DNA of 13,331 bases from an uncultured Christensenella sp. (GTDB lineage Bacteria; Bacillota; Clostridia; Christensenellales; UBA1242), in contig CAJJUK010000030.1 of the NCBI GenBank assembly GCA_905195085.1, positions 1-13,331 of the forward strand. Direction: 5' to 3'. This document shows, piece by piece, positions 1 to 6,151 of the stretch. Made by a program: the position numbers and the translations under genes. Within the stretch, counting starts at the first letter, position 1. Each line of letters begins with the position of its first letter. The notes under the pieces are model-generated. The model was not told the origin of the DNA. It saw nothing but the letters and a program-made list of their open reading frames with translations, and made no database searches.

Positions 1-489
1 TTTAAACAAGATTACTTTAAAAATTTGAATGTATATATGATAAAGTTTAAATCAAAGTTTTGTCGATTACAATATGGGGCAGAAACTGATAATCAAATTA
101 TATTTGAAGGCGATGAAAATGATGAAACTTACCAATATTTTTTTACTAAAATAGATGCATGGATATCTGGTCTTAAAAAATTACAACGAATTAATTTAAT
201 TACTAATACAGATTATATACTATCTATATTTTGTACATGTATGCTGATAGTAGGATTAACGGTTGGTTACGGGTTTTTAAGTAAATTTGTGTGTAACAAT
301 ATTATTAGTACTGTTTTTTCATCTATTATTTTAGGTATAGGACTTTTTGGTGCGGCTTTATTGTATTTTTCTGCTTTTCCGCCATACGAAATAAAAATTG
401 GTTTATGTAAGTATAAACAAATGCAAAGTGCATTTTATTCAATATTTACTTTATGTATAATTCCTATCATTACTGGGCTAGTTATTTAA
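1..489 (+). CDS. Small membrane protein, 5' end outside window (partial)
   Basis: The frame is open from base 1, so the true start may lie upstream of the window. Internal candidates are TTG at 25 and ATG at 37, and neither has a convincing Shine-Dalgarno sequence. The visible protein has a soluble N-terminal part of about 60 residues with an acidic patch (EGDENDE). About three hydrophobic segments follow, counted from the TTG at roughly residues 66-88, 93-118 and 135-154, and the last one ends at the C-terminus. I do not recognise a family, and no catalytic motif is visible. The gene ends just before a hairpin terminator. It probably belongs to the cargo of the mobile element marked by the recombinase at 2694, but that is inferred from position alone. 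Confidence 0.55.
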   Translation, partial: FKQDYFKNLNVYMIKFKSKFCRLQYGAETDNQIIFEGDENDETYQYFFTKIDAWISGLKKLQRINLITNTDYILSIFCTCMLIVGLTVGYGFLSKFVCNNIISTVFSSIILGIGLFGAALLYFSAFPPYEIKIGLCKYKQMQSAFYSIFTLCIIPIITGLVI

Positions 490-504
490 ACTAGATAAAA
501 AAAG

Positions 505-534
505 AAAAAATCACATTATTAAATGTGATTTTTT
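505..534. terminator. Bidirectional intrinsic terminator
   Basis: A perfect 13-bp inverted repeat (505-517 with 522-534) surrounds a 4-base ATTA loop. The stem core is TCACATT/AATGTGA, flanked by six A on the left and six T on the right, so it can terminate in both directions. It closes the rightward membrane-protein gene and overlaps the stop codon of the leftward regulator remnant. Confidence 0.75.
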
Positions 535-687
535 AATTATATAAATTTAAAATAGCATCTTTTTGCTTATCTGTTAACTTAGAAAAATAATCAAGCAATT
601 TTTTGTCTTTTAAGTAACTTGTTGGATCATCACTAAAAAATTCAACGGGCGTGATTTCTAAAACTTCAAATATTTCTAAAGCGTTCT
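533..687 (-). pseudogene. C-terminal remnant of an XRE/Cro-like transcriptional regulator
   Basis: The leftward frame ends with about 50 residues typical of the tail of XRE-family regulators. A short helix ends in LEIFEVLEITPVEFFSD, and a terminal helix reads LSKLTDKQKDAILNLYN-like (FSKLTDKQKDAILNLYN). In intact family members this follows a helix-turn-helix domain of about 55 residues. Here the sequence upstream of about 687 (leftward) does not encode one. The open frame continues to 820 only through sequence with no resemblance to a helix-turn-helix, and its nominal start lies inside a hairpin terminator without a ribosome binding site. I therefore read this as the 3' end of a regulator gene whose DNA-binding half was lost by deletion or rearrangement within the mobile element. 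A divergent but functional small protein is less likely. Confidence 0.55.
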
Positions 688-810
688 TTCGTACCGCCTG
701 ATATCCTGTCAAGGCTGAATTTTTGTTGTGAGAGGTGTCCTTCTGTCCGATGAAATTAGGAAAGTTTGCGAGCGGACAGCTGAAAGAGAAAATTAAGAGT
801 GTAGGAATAT

Positions 811-841
811 AATAAAACACCGAACATTATCGGTGTTTTTT
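811..841. terminator. Hairpin terminator, strongest in the rightward direction
   Basis: An inverted repeat (AAAACACCGA with TCGGTGTTTT, roughly 814-823 and 830-839) has a 6-base loop and is followed rightward by a run of T. In the leftward direction the tail TTTTATTATATT is also T-rich, so it may work both ways. No intact gene ends at it, which fits a rearranged region. Confidence 0.6.
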
Positions 842-984
842 CTTGTTTGGTGCGACAAGTGATAAAGTATCTGAACCACCTTCAAGTATTTATTGGAGTT
901 GGTTATATTAAACTAAGAGTTAAGATAAATTAACTTGTCTTATAAAATTATTATATCATAAATTATTTATATTTCAAAACAAAA
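842..984. other. Gene-free AT-rich stretch
   Basis: No credible reading frame is present. On the minus strand an extended -10 motif (TGATATAAT, complement of about 949-957) lies upstream of roughly 110 bases without a start codon. These end at the hairpin at 811-841. This could be a leftover promoter and leader of the broken regulator, or a short untranslated transcript. Confidence 0.3.
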
Positions 985-1014
985 AGAGAGAAGCTTGGAT
1001 TGGACTTCTCTCTT
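981..1014 (-). terminator. Intrinsic terminator of the small gene at 1022-1276
   Basis: A perfect 9-bp stem (AGAGAGAAG at 985-993 with CTTCTCTCT at 1005-1013) has an 11-base loop. On the minus strand it is followed by TTTTTGTTTTG. It lies 9 bases after the stop of the leftward 84-residue gene. Confidence 0.75.
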
Positions 1015-1021
1015 CGTTGTC

Positions 1022-1276
1022 CTAATTGTTGGATTTGATTATGTCCGAAAGGAGTGAGTAAACACTTTTTGCGGACAGGTTTATCAAATCTCCGCCGTTG
1101 TCAAAATAGTCCATTAAGTCGTGAGCAAACTGAAAGGCAATTTCTTTCATTTGCTTTTTGCCGAACTTACAGCAACCTATTGTGAGTTCGTTTGTGGACA
1201 AGTTGCAACGGGCGGTGTTCTTGCTTTGCAAGGAACTATTACAACAATCAAGACTATCCATTTTGTTGTTTTTCAT
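1022..1276 (-). CDS. Small hypothetical protein, 84 residues, five cysteines
   Basis: The ATG at 1276 (leftward) is preceded by a clear Shine-Dalgarno GGAGGG four bases upstream. The gene ends close to its own terminator, so it is probably a real single-gene unit. The protein has cysteines at 11, 12, 24, 35 and 36 in its first half. The second half is predicted helical and polar-hydrophobic, containing FAHDLMDYFDNGG. There is no signal peptide and no membrane segment. I do not recognise the family. The paired cysteines could bind a metal or be incidental, and their spacing matches no zinc-finger pattern I know. Its place between a regulator remnant and other accessory genes suggests mobile-element cargo. 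Confidence 0.6.
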   Translation of the reverse strand: MKNNKMDSLDCCNSSLQSKNTARCNLSTNELTIGCCKFGKKQMKEIAFQFAHDLMDYFDNGGDLINLSAKSVYSLLSDIIKSNN

Positions 1277-1337
1277 AGTCCCTCCAAAGAATAAATCTTT
1301 GTGAGGAATAACCTATGGAATTGGTTAACAAATTGGA

Positions 1338-1353
1338 TAAATCAAGTATAACA
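1338..1353 (-). promoter_or_regulatory. Possible extended -10 promoter for the 84-residue gene
   Basis: The minus strand carries TGTTATACT (complement of 1345-1353), an extended -10 box without a good -35 match. Transcription from it would give a leader of about 60 bases before the ATG at 1276. Confidence 0.35.
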
Positions 1354-1382
1354 TATTTCATAATATTTTGCTATATTTTTAA

Positions 1383-1412
1383 CAAAAAAAAGACAAGTGG
1401 GCGTCCCACTTG
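1383..1412 (-). terminator. Strong intrinsic terminator, leftward
   Basis: An 8-bp stem (CAAGTGGG at 1394-1401 with CCCACTTG at 1405-1412) has a 3-base loop. On the minus strand it is followed by TCTTTTTTTTG. It is the only strong terminator downstream of the leftward two-gene unit at 1596-2566. It also closes the structured stretch at 1421-1530. Confidence 0.7.
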
Positions 1413-1420
1413 GTCATCAA

Positions 1421-1530
1421 AGGGGAATGACTCAAAATCGAAACTTCTTCTTTTTTAGGGTGAGTCGTCTAAAAGCCTTTATTTATAGGCATTTTAGCGA
1501 ACAAAAACACGATTTTGAGCCTATTCCTTA
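1421..1530 (-). ncRNA. Structured non-coding segment, candidate RNA or small palindromic element
   Basis: Nested inverted repeats occupy this gap between genes. The outer arms are CTCAAAATCG (1431-1440) and CGATTTTGAG (1510-1519), and similarity extends outward to GGAAT on both sides. An inner hairpin pairs 1465-1478 with 1487-1500 (TCG-CTAAAAGCCT / AGGC-TTTTAGCGA, with single-base bulges) around an 8-base loop. A competing pair, GACTCA (1429-1434) with TGAGTC (1461-1466), allows an alternative fold. Read leftward, the segment runs directly into the terminator at 1383-1412, as expected for a terminated RNA of about 150 bases or a structured 3' region. No RNA family is recognised. A short mobile element with inverted ends is the alternative. 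The strand is inferred from the terminator. Confidence 0.4.
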
Positions 1531-1595
1531 TCCTGCTTACTGTAAATTTATATACTTTTCACTTAATTTAATATATAGAGATATTCATTTAACAA

Positions 1596-1988
1596 TTATT
1601 TTGTTTCTAAATACAGTTTTCTTTTTTTATCAACATAGAGGAAAATATCTTTAAAACAAATTATTTCTTTAATTTGTTCAAGCCATTGTGGTCTATCCAA
1701 ATATCCTTTTAAGATTTTTCCATCAACTTCAATTTCCCATCCATCTCCATCACAACCATCCTCTGAAGTGTTTGTTTCTGGAATGTTGATTTTTGCAAGT
1801 TCTTTTAAAGCCACTTTGTTATCAAGTTTGTATGTTTTATCGATTACAGTAAATCCACGATTATCTCCTGTGGAAAATGTAATTATTGGATTAAACTCAT
1901 TGTCCTTTATCTCGATTGAAAAATATTCAATATCATAACCTAATCTCATCATACCATAATTTTTCCAAGTAAATTTAAAATTTTTCAT
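1596..1988 (-). CDS. Hypothetical protein, 130 residues
   Basis: The ATG at 1988 (leftward) is preceded by the Shine-Dalgarno GGAGAA eight bases upstream. The gene follows the transglutaminase-like gene with a 14-base gap, so the two are almost certainly co-transcribed. The protein is soluble, with no signal peptide or membrane segment. Its first half looks beta-rich, containing YDIEYFSIEIKDNEFNPIITF. An acidic stretch (TSEDGCDGDGW, around residues 74-84) leads into a basic C-terminus. I do not recognise the family. Pairing with an enzyme gene inside a mobile element leaves roles such as partner, regulator or immunity protein open, but nothing in the sequence decides between them. Confidence 0.65.
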   Translation of the reverse strand: MKNFKFTWKNYGMMRLGYDIEYFSIEIKDNEFNPIITFSTGDNRGFTVIDKTYKLDNKVALKELAKINIPETNTSEDGCDGDGWEIEVDGKILKGYLDRPQWLEQIKEIICFKDIFLYVDKKRKLYLETK

Positions 1989-2002
1989 ATATGTTTCTCC
2001 AT

Positions 2003-2566
2003 TTAATTTCTCTCTAATTCACTTTTATATTCGTGAATTATGAATTTATTATTTTGTTGTGTCCTAAGTTTTCCCATATAAGTTTTATAACAAGGGGTAA
2101 GGTCAATTGTTGACCATTTGCCGTTCAAGAAGACTTCATTCCACGCATGTGGTATATTTTTTAAATTAACAACATTTTCATCTCGTCCTCGGATAATTTT
2201 GCAATCAACATCAATTAAATCACAAAAATCTTTAAAAACAATTGAATAAGATTGGCAAACTCCTTTATGCAATAGGATAGGAGCATATTTTTCACCACAA
2301 TGAATAACGCAGTCTTTGTAAGGATATTGAATTGATGTAAAAGCATTATTATTGTTTCGCATTTTGAGAATGTCATTATCATAACTAACATTTGCAAAAA
2401 ACCAGTCATAGAACCTTTTTATCAGTTCTTGTTTAGTTATAAACTTTTCGCCACTTCTTAACTGTCGCAAAATGCGATTTAATTCTTCTTTATATTCAGT
2501 TTCTAAATTTTTTCTCGCAATAGAAGCCTTTTCATTGGTTTTGATTGCTTTTATTTCGAATTTCAT
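2003..2566 (-). CDS. Transglutaminase-like (papain-fold) protein, 187 residues
   Basis: The core of the transglutaminase-like superfamily is clear. KGVCQSYSIVF carries the nucleophile Cys104, IPHAWNEVFLNGKW carries His140, and STIDLTP carries Asp155, in the order and spacing of the family's Cys-His-Asp triad. About 90 residues precede the Cys and are largely helical and charged. No signal peptide is visible, so it should be cytosolic, unlike many bacterial members that act at the envelope. The likely activity is amide-bond cleavage or transfer on a protein or peptide; the substrate cannot be read from sequence. A Shine-Dalgarno (AAAGGAG) lies about 12 bases before the ATG. It is the first gene of a leftward two-gene unit, divergent from the recombinase, and probably mobile-element cargo. 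Confidence 0.8.
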   Translation of the reverse strand: MKFEIKAIKTNEKASIARKNLETEYKEELNRILRQLRSGEKFITKQELIKRFYDWFFANVSYDNDILKMRNNNNAFTSIQYPYKDCVIHCGEKYAPILLHKGVCQSYSIVFKDFCDLIDVDCKIIRGRDENVVNLKNIPHAWNEVFLNGKWSTIDLTPCYKTYMGKLRTQQNNKFIIHEYKSELERN

Positions 2567-2587
2567 TTATTGATTAACTCCTTTTTT

Positions 2588-2596
2588 ATTATATCA
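2588..2596 (-). promoter_or_regulatory. Extended -10 promoter for the transglutaminase-like unit
   Basis: The minus strand reads TGATATAAT (complement of 2588-2596), a perfect -10 hexamer with the TGn extension. No good -35 hexamer lies 17 bases upstream, which is common for extended -10 promoters. The start codon is about 20 bases downstream. Confidence 0.5.
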
Positions 2597-2644
2597 CATT
2601 CAAAGATAATTTGGAATACTTTTTCAAAAATTTTATATTTTATG

Positions 2645-2691
2645 CTGACTTTTTTGAGGTATAGCGGTATAATTGGTTAAAAGGTGGTGGA
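2645..2691 (+). promoter_or_regulatory. Promoter and ribosome binding site of the serine recombinase
   Basis: CTGACT (2645-2650), a 17-base spacer and a perfect TATAAT (2668-2673) predict transcription from about 2680. The purine-rich AAAGGTGGTGG (2681-2691) follows and leads to a GTG at 2694. The in-frame TTG at 2673 falls inside the -10 box, so it cannot be the start. This fixes GTG 2694 as the probable start codon. Confidence 0.65.
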
Positions 2692-2693
2692 AT

Positions 2694-4214
2694 GTGAAAA
2701 AAGCAGTAATCTATGCAAGATATTCAAGTGATAGTCAGTCGGAGCAAAGTATTGACGGACAACTTAGGGTTTGCAAAGAATATGCAGAGCGAGAAAATAT
2801 CAAGATTGTGGATACCTATATCGACAGGGCTATGACAGGCACAAACGACCATCGACCAGATTTTCAAAGAATGCTTCGTGACAGCAAAAAGAAAGGTTTT
2901 GATTATGTACTTGTTTATAAGTTTGATAGATTTGCTCGTTCTCGCCACGATAGTGCTGTAAATAAAGCAATTCTAAATCGTAATGGTGTTAAGGTTATTT
3001 CTGCCACTGAACAAATTTCGAACACACCAGAAGGCATAATACTTGAAGGAATGCTTGAAAGTTTTGCCGAGTATTATTCTGCCGAGTTATCTCAAAAAGT
3101 CAAGCGTGGACGAAAAGAAAGCAGAATAAAGGGGCAGTATGTTGGTGGTCGAGTTCCGTTTGGTTATACTGTGGAAGATAAGGTTGTTAAAATCAACGAA
3201 AAGCAAGCAGATATTGTTAGACAAGTTTACAATGACTATATTTCAGAAATGAGATTAAAAGATATTGCAATTAAACTTAAAAAGCAAGGTATAAAGACAA
3301 ACAACGGCAATGACTGGACAATAAATCAAATATCAAGAATGCTACGAAGTCCATATTATTGCGGAAAGGTCTATGCTGACAATACAGTTTATACAAATAT
3401 TTATCCACCGATTATTAGTGAAGAATTATTTGATAGGGTTAACAAAAGTTTGCAAACAGGTAAACGCACAGCAGCACAAAAGAAAGCGCCAATTCCTTTT
3501 ATTTTGTCAGGCAAACTTGTTTGTGGAAAATGCAAAGCAAATATGACTGGCGACAGCGGAACAGGAAGAAATGGCATTCACTATTATTACAAATGCGTGA
3601 ACAGAAAAAGAAAACACTCTTGCGACAAAAAGAGTGTTGAAAAGGATTATATTGAAAACTATGTTGTTTGTGCCGTGAAAGAGTTTTTAAAACACAATAG
3701 ACAACTGAAAGAACTGTCACAAGCAGTTGCTGAAATATTTAACGAATATATCGGCAAAGATGTGGTGTTAAACTCTCTTAATGCACAAATGAAAGAGATA
3801 GATAGACAACTTAATAATTTAGCAAATGCAGTAGCAAATGGAATATTCTCAAAAACAACAAATCAAAAACTTAACGAACTTGAACAAGAAAAAGAAGATT
3901 TAGAAATTAAAATTGCAAGACAAAAAGCAAAGACAATTACTCCACTTGATGCCGACAAAGTTTATAATTGGTTTTTATCTTTTCAAAACATTGACACAAC
4001 CGACAAACTCGCTTGCAAACGAATGATTGATATGTTTGTGAACAAAATTGTTTTGTATGACGATTATTTTGACATATACTTCAACACTTCGGATGATGAA
4101 AACAAAAATATTAAACTGGACAATCAAGAAGATTTTGAAGAAATAGAAAAAGAGCAACCCAGCGGTTCGGATTGCTCTCACTTGGTGCCGAAGGTGGGAG
4201 TCGAACCCACATGA
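2694..4214 (+). CDS. Large serine recombinase (site-specific integrase), 506 residues
   Basis: This enzyme catalyses integration and excision of a mobile element through a 5'-phosphoserine intermediate. From the GTG start, the resolvase catalytic domain covers about residues 3-150. It has AVIYARYSSDSQ with Arg9 and the likely nucleophile Ser11, and the conserved VYKFDRFARSRHD. A recombinase domain (about 155-260) begins near GGRVPFGY. A zinc ribbon has Cys277, Cys280, Cys301 and Cys310, and a coiled coil covers about 357-412. The length is typical for the family, and all key residues are present. The last 10 or so codons lie antisense inside the tRNA-Leu gene, and the stop is within it. The C-terminal tail may therefore have been supplied by the integration target. 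The position at a tRNA 3' end marks this as the right boundary of an integrated element extending leftward. Confidence 0.93.
   Translation: MKKAVIYARYSSDSQSEQSIDGQLRVCKEYAERENIKIVDTYIDRAMTGTNDHRPDFQRMLRDSKKKGFDYVLVYKFDRFARSRHDSAVNKAILNRNGVKVISATEQISNTPEGIILEGMLESFAEYYSAELSQKVKRGRKESRIKGQYVGGRVPFGYTVEDKVVKINEKQADIVRQVYNDYISEMRLKDIAIKLKKQGIKTNNGNDWTINQISRMLRSPYYCGKVYADNTVYTNIYPPIISEELFDRVNKSLQTGKRTAAQKKAPIPFILSGKLVCGKCKANMTGDSGTGRNGIHYYYKCVNRKRKHSCDKKSVEKDYIENYVVCAVKEFLKHNRQLKELSQAVAEIFNEYIGKDVVLNSLNAQMKEIDRQLNNLANAVANGIFSKTTNQKLNELEQEKEDLEIKIARQKAKTITPLDADKVYNWFLSFQNIDTTDKLACKRMIDMFVNKIVLYDDYFDIYFNTSDDENKNIKLDNQEDFEEIEKEQPSGSDCSHLVPKVGVEPT
4141..4178 (-). terminator. tRNA-Leu terminator, embedded in the recombinase reading frame
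   Basis: Read leftward, a 10-bp stem (AGAGCAATCC with GGGTTGCTCT, one G-T pair; 4169-4178 with 4151-4160) has an 8-base loop. It is followed by TTTTTCTATTT. It begins five bases beyond the CCA end of the tRNA. The same bases encode part of the recombinase C-terminus (roughly KEQPSGSDCS) on the other strand. Confidence 0.75.
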
Positions 4215-4268
4215 AGTTGCCCTCGCGGGATTTTGAGTCCCGTGCGTCTGCCATTCCGCCACTTCGGC
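4183..4268 (-). tRNA. tRNA-Leu (anticodon CAA)
   Basis: The minus strand folds into a complete type II tRNA. The acceptor stem GCCGAAG pairs with CTTCGGC, followed by discriminator A and an encoded CCA. The anticodon stem CGGGA/TCCCG holds the loop CTCAAAA with anticodon CAA (complement of 4233-4235). The T arm is GTGGG-TTCGACT-CCCAC, and a long variable arm is present, as in tRNA-Leu. It reads UUG codons. Its 3' end overlaps the last 32 bases of the recombinase gene on the opposite strand. That fits integration of an element into the tRNA 3' end with the tRNA restored intact. Confidence 0.95.
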
Positions 4269-4289
4269 TTATTTTTGGTTAACGAGCAT

Positions 4290-4318
4290 ATTTTAGCACA
4301 AATATATTTTTTTTACAA
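4290..4318 (-). promoter_or_regulatory. Promoter of tRNA-Leu
   Basis: The minus strand has TTGTAA (complement of 4313-4318), a 17-base spacer and TAAAAT (complement of 4290-4295). Transcription would start near 4283, about 15 bases before the mature tRNA 5' end. This promoter lies on the host side of the presumed integration point. Confidence 0.65.
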
Positions 4319-4347
4319 GCGTTTTTGGCCATTTTTTTGTATCTATC

Positions 4348-4387
4348 TTGAATTTGTTTTATTTCTATGGTATAATTTGTTTTGAGG
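4348..4387 (+). promoter_or_regulatory. Promoter and ribosome binding site of the tandem-repeat protein gene
   Basis: TTGAAT (4348-4353), a 17-base spacer and TATAAT (4371-4376) with a TGG extension form a near-consensus promoter. Transcription would start near 4383, immediately before GAGG (4384-4387), which lies seven bases from the ATG at 4395. This makes ATG 4395 the start rather than the upstream ATT codon. Confidence 0.7.
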
Positions 4388-4394
4388 TTTGATT

Positions 4395-6041
4395 ATGAAA
4401 AATATTGATGAAGTAAAAATTCAAAATATTAAACAAAAATTTGATGCTATGCTTAAGGCAGAAAACAAAAGTGTTGAAGACTTGAAAAGAAGTGACAGGC
4501 CTTATATGTATCTTCATGGTTTGAAATTGATCGGTTTTGATGGAAAAACTTTGTCAATGGGAGAAAAATTTGAACTTTTAGGCTATGACAGAGCAACTAA
4601 ATCTGAGAGTCCTTTGGTTAAAGGGAAAAGATTGGTGGAAGAATACTTGCAAACTGGTCATACTGTTGACGATTTAACAAGAGAAGACAAGGCTTTGAGA
4701 TATATGCAAGATTGCAGAGTGCGTGGTGAAGACGGGAAATTGCTTACTTTGGAAGAAAAGTTTGAAGCCATTGGATATCCTAGAGCAGCAAAGAGAACGA
4801 CTGATGTTGTCGGCAAAATGCGCCAAATGTTGATTGATTTTGTTGAAAGGACTGGCAGGTCTTTGGATAGTTTGACAAAAGATGACCCTGAATATAGATA
4901 CGTTTGGGGTGTTGAAATGAAAGGTGAAGATGGACATTCATTGACACTGACAGAAAAGTTTGCTGCTGCTGGTTTTGACAGAAAACCTAAGTATTCAACA
5001 AATGTCAAACAAGATTTGATTGATGCAATTGAAAAATATCGTGCCGAGGGTGGAAGTTTTCATGTGGTGAGAAAAACATTCCCTTTCTACACAAAACTCT
5101 ATGTTTATTGGGACAGTCTTGCAAGGAATGGACAAAGGCTTTCTTATGAACAAATTATGAAAGATTTGGGTTATAGAGAATATTCAGATTTGTATTATAG
5201 ATACAGCACTTTGGAAAAATTCCCTAATTACAGAGACTCAGAAGGTTTTGTTGATAGCTATAAATCTGATGCGAAATTTAGAGCATTTGTTCATGATGCT
5301 GCAATTTCTCTTGATATACCTATTCCAGTTTTGATTGAACTTGTGTGTGAAGAAAATGTCAGAGATGTATATCTCGGAGTTGATTATTTTTCACATGTTA
5401 AATCAGAGATTCTTAAGTTTGCTAATTTCAACAAGAATTCACTTGAAGGAATTACTAGAAAAGCACCAAATTTGTACAGCAAAATTAGACACATCGCAAC
5501 TTATGTGGCAACAGAATATGGTGAAAATATTTCCACTTATGATGTTTTGAAATTGTTGGGAGTGCAATTCGTTGATCATAAATTTAAAGGTATTGTTTCA
5601 GAAGAAAAAGACATTGAACCTGTGATGGCTAGTTTGCAAAAGGTTGCCAAGAGTCAAGATGGGAAATTGCATTTTAAGGACATTCCTAAAGAATCTTATC
5701 GTGACATTGTTTTGAAGTCTGTTAGACTTGGTGTGCCAACCAAAGCATTCTTCAAACTTTATGATATTGATTATGTTGACGGACGTAATAATGCAAGGCT
5801 TGACAGAATTCATGTTGATAAATATCCTTATATCGATGAGATGAGAGAAAGAAAGCAACAACTGATTCAAGAAAGTGGCATCTCTGCCGAAAATGGTCAT
5901 TGCAAGGAAGAAATTTTTGAAGAAAACATCAGGGCAAGTTTGCAAACTTACGAAGAATTCAAAGAAAAAATATATAATTTTGAAGACAAGGCTGTTGCAG
6001 TTGTGCCTAAATCTGATGATAAAGACAAGAGTGGAAATTAG
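4395..6041 (+). CDS. Uncharacterised tandem-repeat helical protein, 548 residues
   Basis: I do not recognise this family. The N-terminal half is made of tandem units of about 60-66 residues. Units at about 8-66, 77-130 and 140-196 share a helix with K/R and V/L-D-x-L, an aromatic Y-x-Y-like step, then G-x-DGK-x-L(S/T)-x-x-EKF-x-x-x-G-(Y/F)-x-R. A fourth unit (about 204-262) is divergent but keeps QRLSYEQIMKDLGY. A fifth, around 355-400, keeps NISTYDVLKLLGV after YSKIRHIATY. Each unit ends like a small helix-turn-helix, so nucleic-acid or protein binding is plausible but not shown. The tail (about 500-548) is charged and probably disordered. There is no signal peptide or membrane segment. The gene has its own promoter and terminator, stands alone between tRNA-Leu and recJ, and has codon use similar to recJ. 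Confidence 0.7.
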   Translation: MKNIDEVKIQNIKQKFDAMLKAENKSVEDLKRSDRPYMYLHGLKLIGFDGKTLSMGEKFELLGYDRATKSESPLVKGKRLVEEYLQTGHTVDDLTREDKALRYMQDCRVRGEDGKLLTLEEKFEAIGYPRAAKRTTDVVGKMRQMLIDFVERTGRSLDSLTKDDPEYRYVWGVEMKGEDGHSLTLTEKFAAAGFDRKPKYSTNVKQDLIDAIEKYRAEGGSFHVVRKTFPFYTKLYVYWDSLARNGQRLSYEQIMKDLGYREYSDLYYRYSTLEKFPNYRDSEGFVDSYKSDAKFRAFVHDAAISLDIPIPVLIELVCEENVRDVYLGVDYFSHVKSEILKFANFNKNSLEGITRKAPNLYSKIRHIATYVATEYGENISTYDVLKLLGVQFVDHKFKGIVSEEKDIEPVMASLQKVAKSQDGKLHFKDIPKESYRDIVLKSVRLGVPTKAFFKLYDIDYVDGRNNARLDRIHVDKYPYIDEMRERKQQLIQESGISAENGHCKEEIFEENIRASLQTYEEFKEKIYNFEDKAVAVVPKSDDKDKSGN

Positions 6042-6070
6042 TCTAAAGTGATTGATTTCACTCTTTTTTT
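6028..6070 (+). terminator. Terminator after the tandem-repeat gene
   Basis: A stem can form between AAGAGTGGAAA (6028-6038) and TTTCACTCTT (about 6056-6065) with one bulge. A smaller alternative is AGTGA/TCACT within the loop region. It is followed by a run of T. The left arm includes the last codons of the gene, and the stop codon lies in the loop. Confidence 0.6.
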
Positions 6071-6090
6071 TAATTTTTAATTCTGATTGT

Positions 6091-6119
6091 TTGGTGATTT
6101 TGTCAAAATCTATTATAAT
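6091..6119 (+). promoter_or_regulatory. Promoter of the recJ-relA-hemZ operon
   Basis: TTGGTG (6091-6096), a 17-base spacer and a perfect TATAAT (6114-6119) predict transcription from about 6126. That is some 25 bases before the recJ ATG. An AAGG at 6139-6142 serves as a modest ribosome binding site. Confidence 0.6.
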
Positions 6120-6151
6120 ATTTACATAAGATTTGTTTAAGGTTTGAAAAC

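Noticed and set aside
846..860. Possible left attachment site (TTGGTGCGACAAGTG resembles the tRNA 3' end TTGGTGCCGAA)
   Set aside because: Only about seven bases match, which is expected by chance. No longer copy of the tRNA 3' end was seen upstream in the window.
1397..1654. Rightward open frame of 85 residues in the hairpin-rich region
   Set aside because: It has no ribosome binding site, starts inside a terminator stem, runs through the nested hairpins and overlaps the 3' end of the better-supported leftward gene at 1596-1988.
2673..2693. TTG at 2673 as the recombinase start
   Set aside because: The TTG overlaps the -10 box. GTG 2694 follows a Shine-Dalgarno and matches the family N-terminus.
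3975..4262. Leftward open frame of 95 residues beginning MAEWQTHGTQNP
   Set aside because: Its start is the translated tRNA-Leu gene and the rest is antisense to the recombinase. This is a known type of spurious annotation.
5335..5550. Short frames inside the tandem-repeat gene, recJ and relA
   Set aside because: They are shadows of strongly supported coding frames, with no ribosome binding sites and no recognisable protein features.
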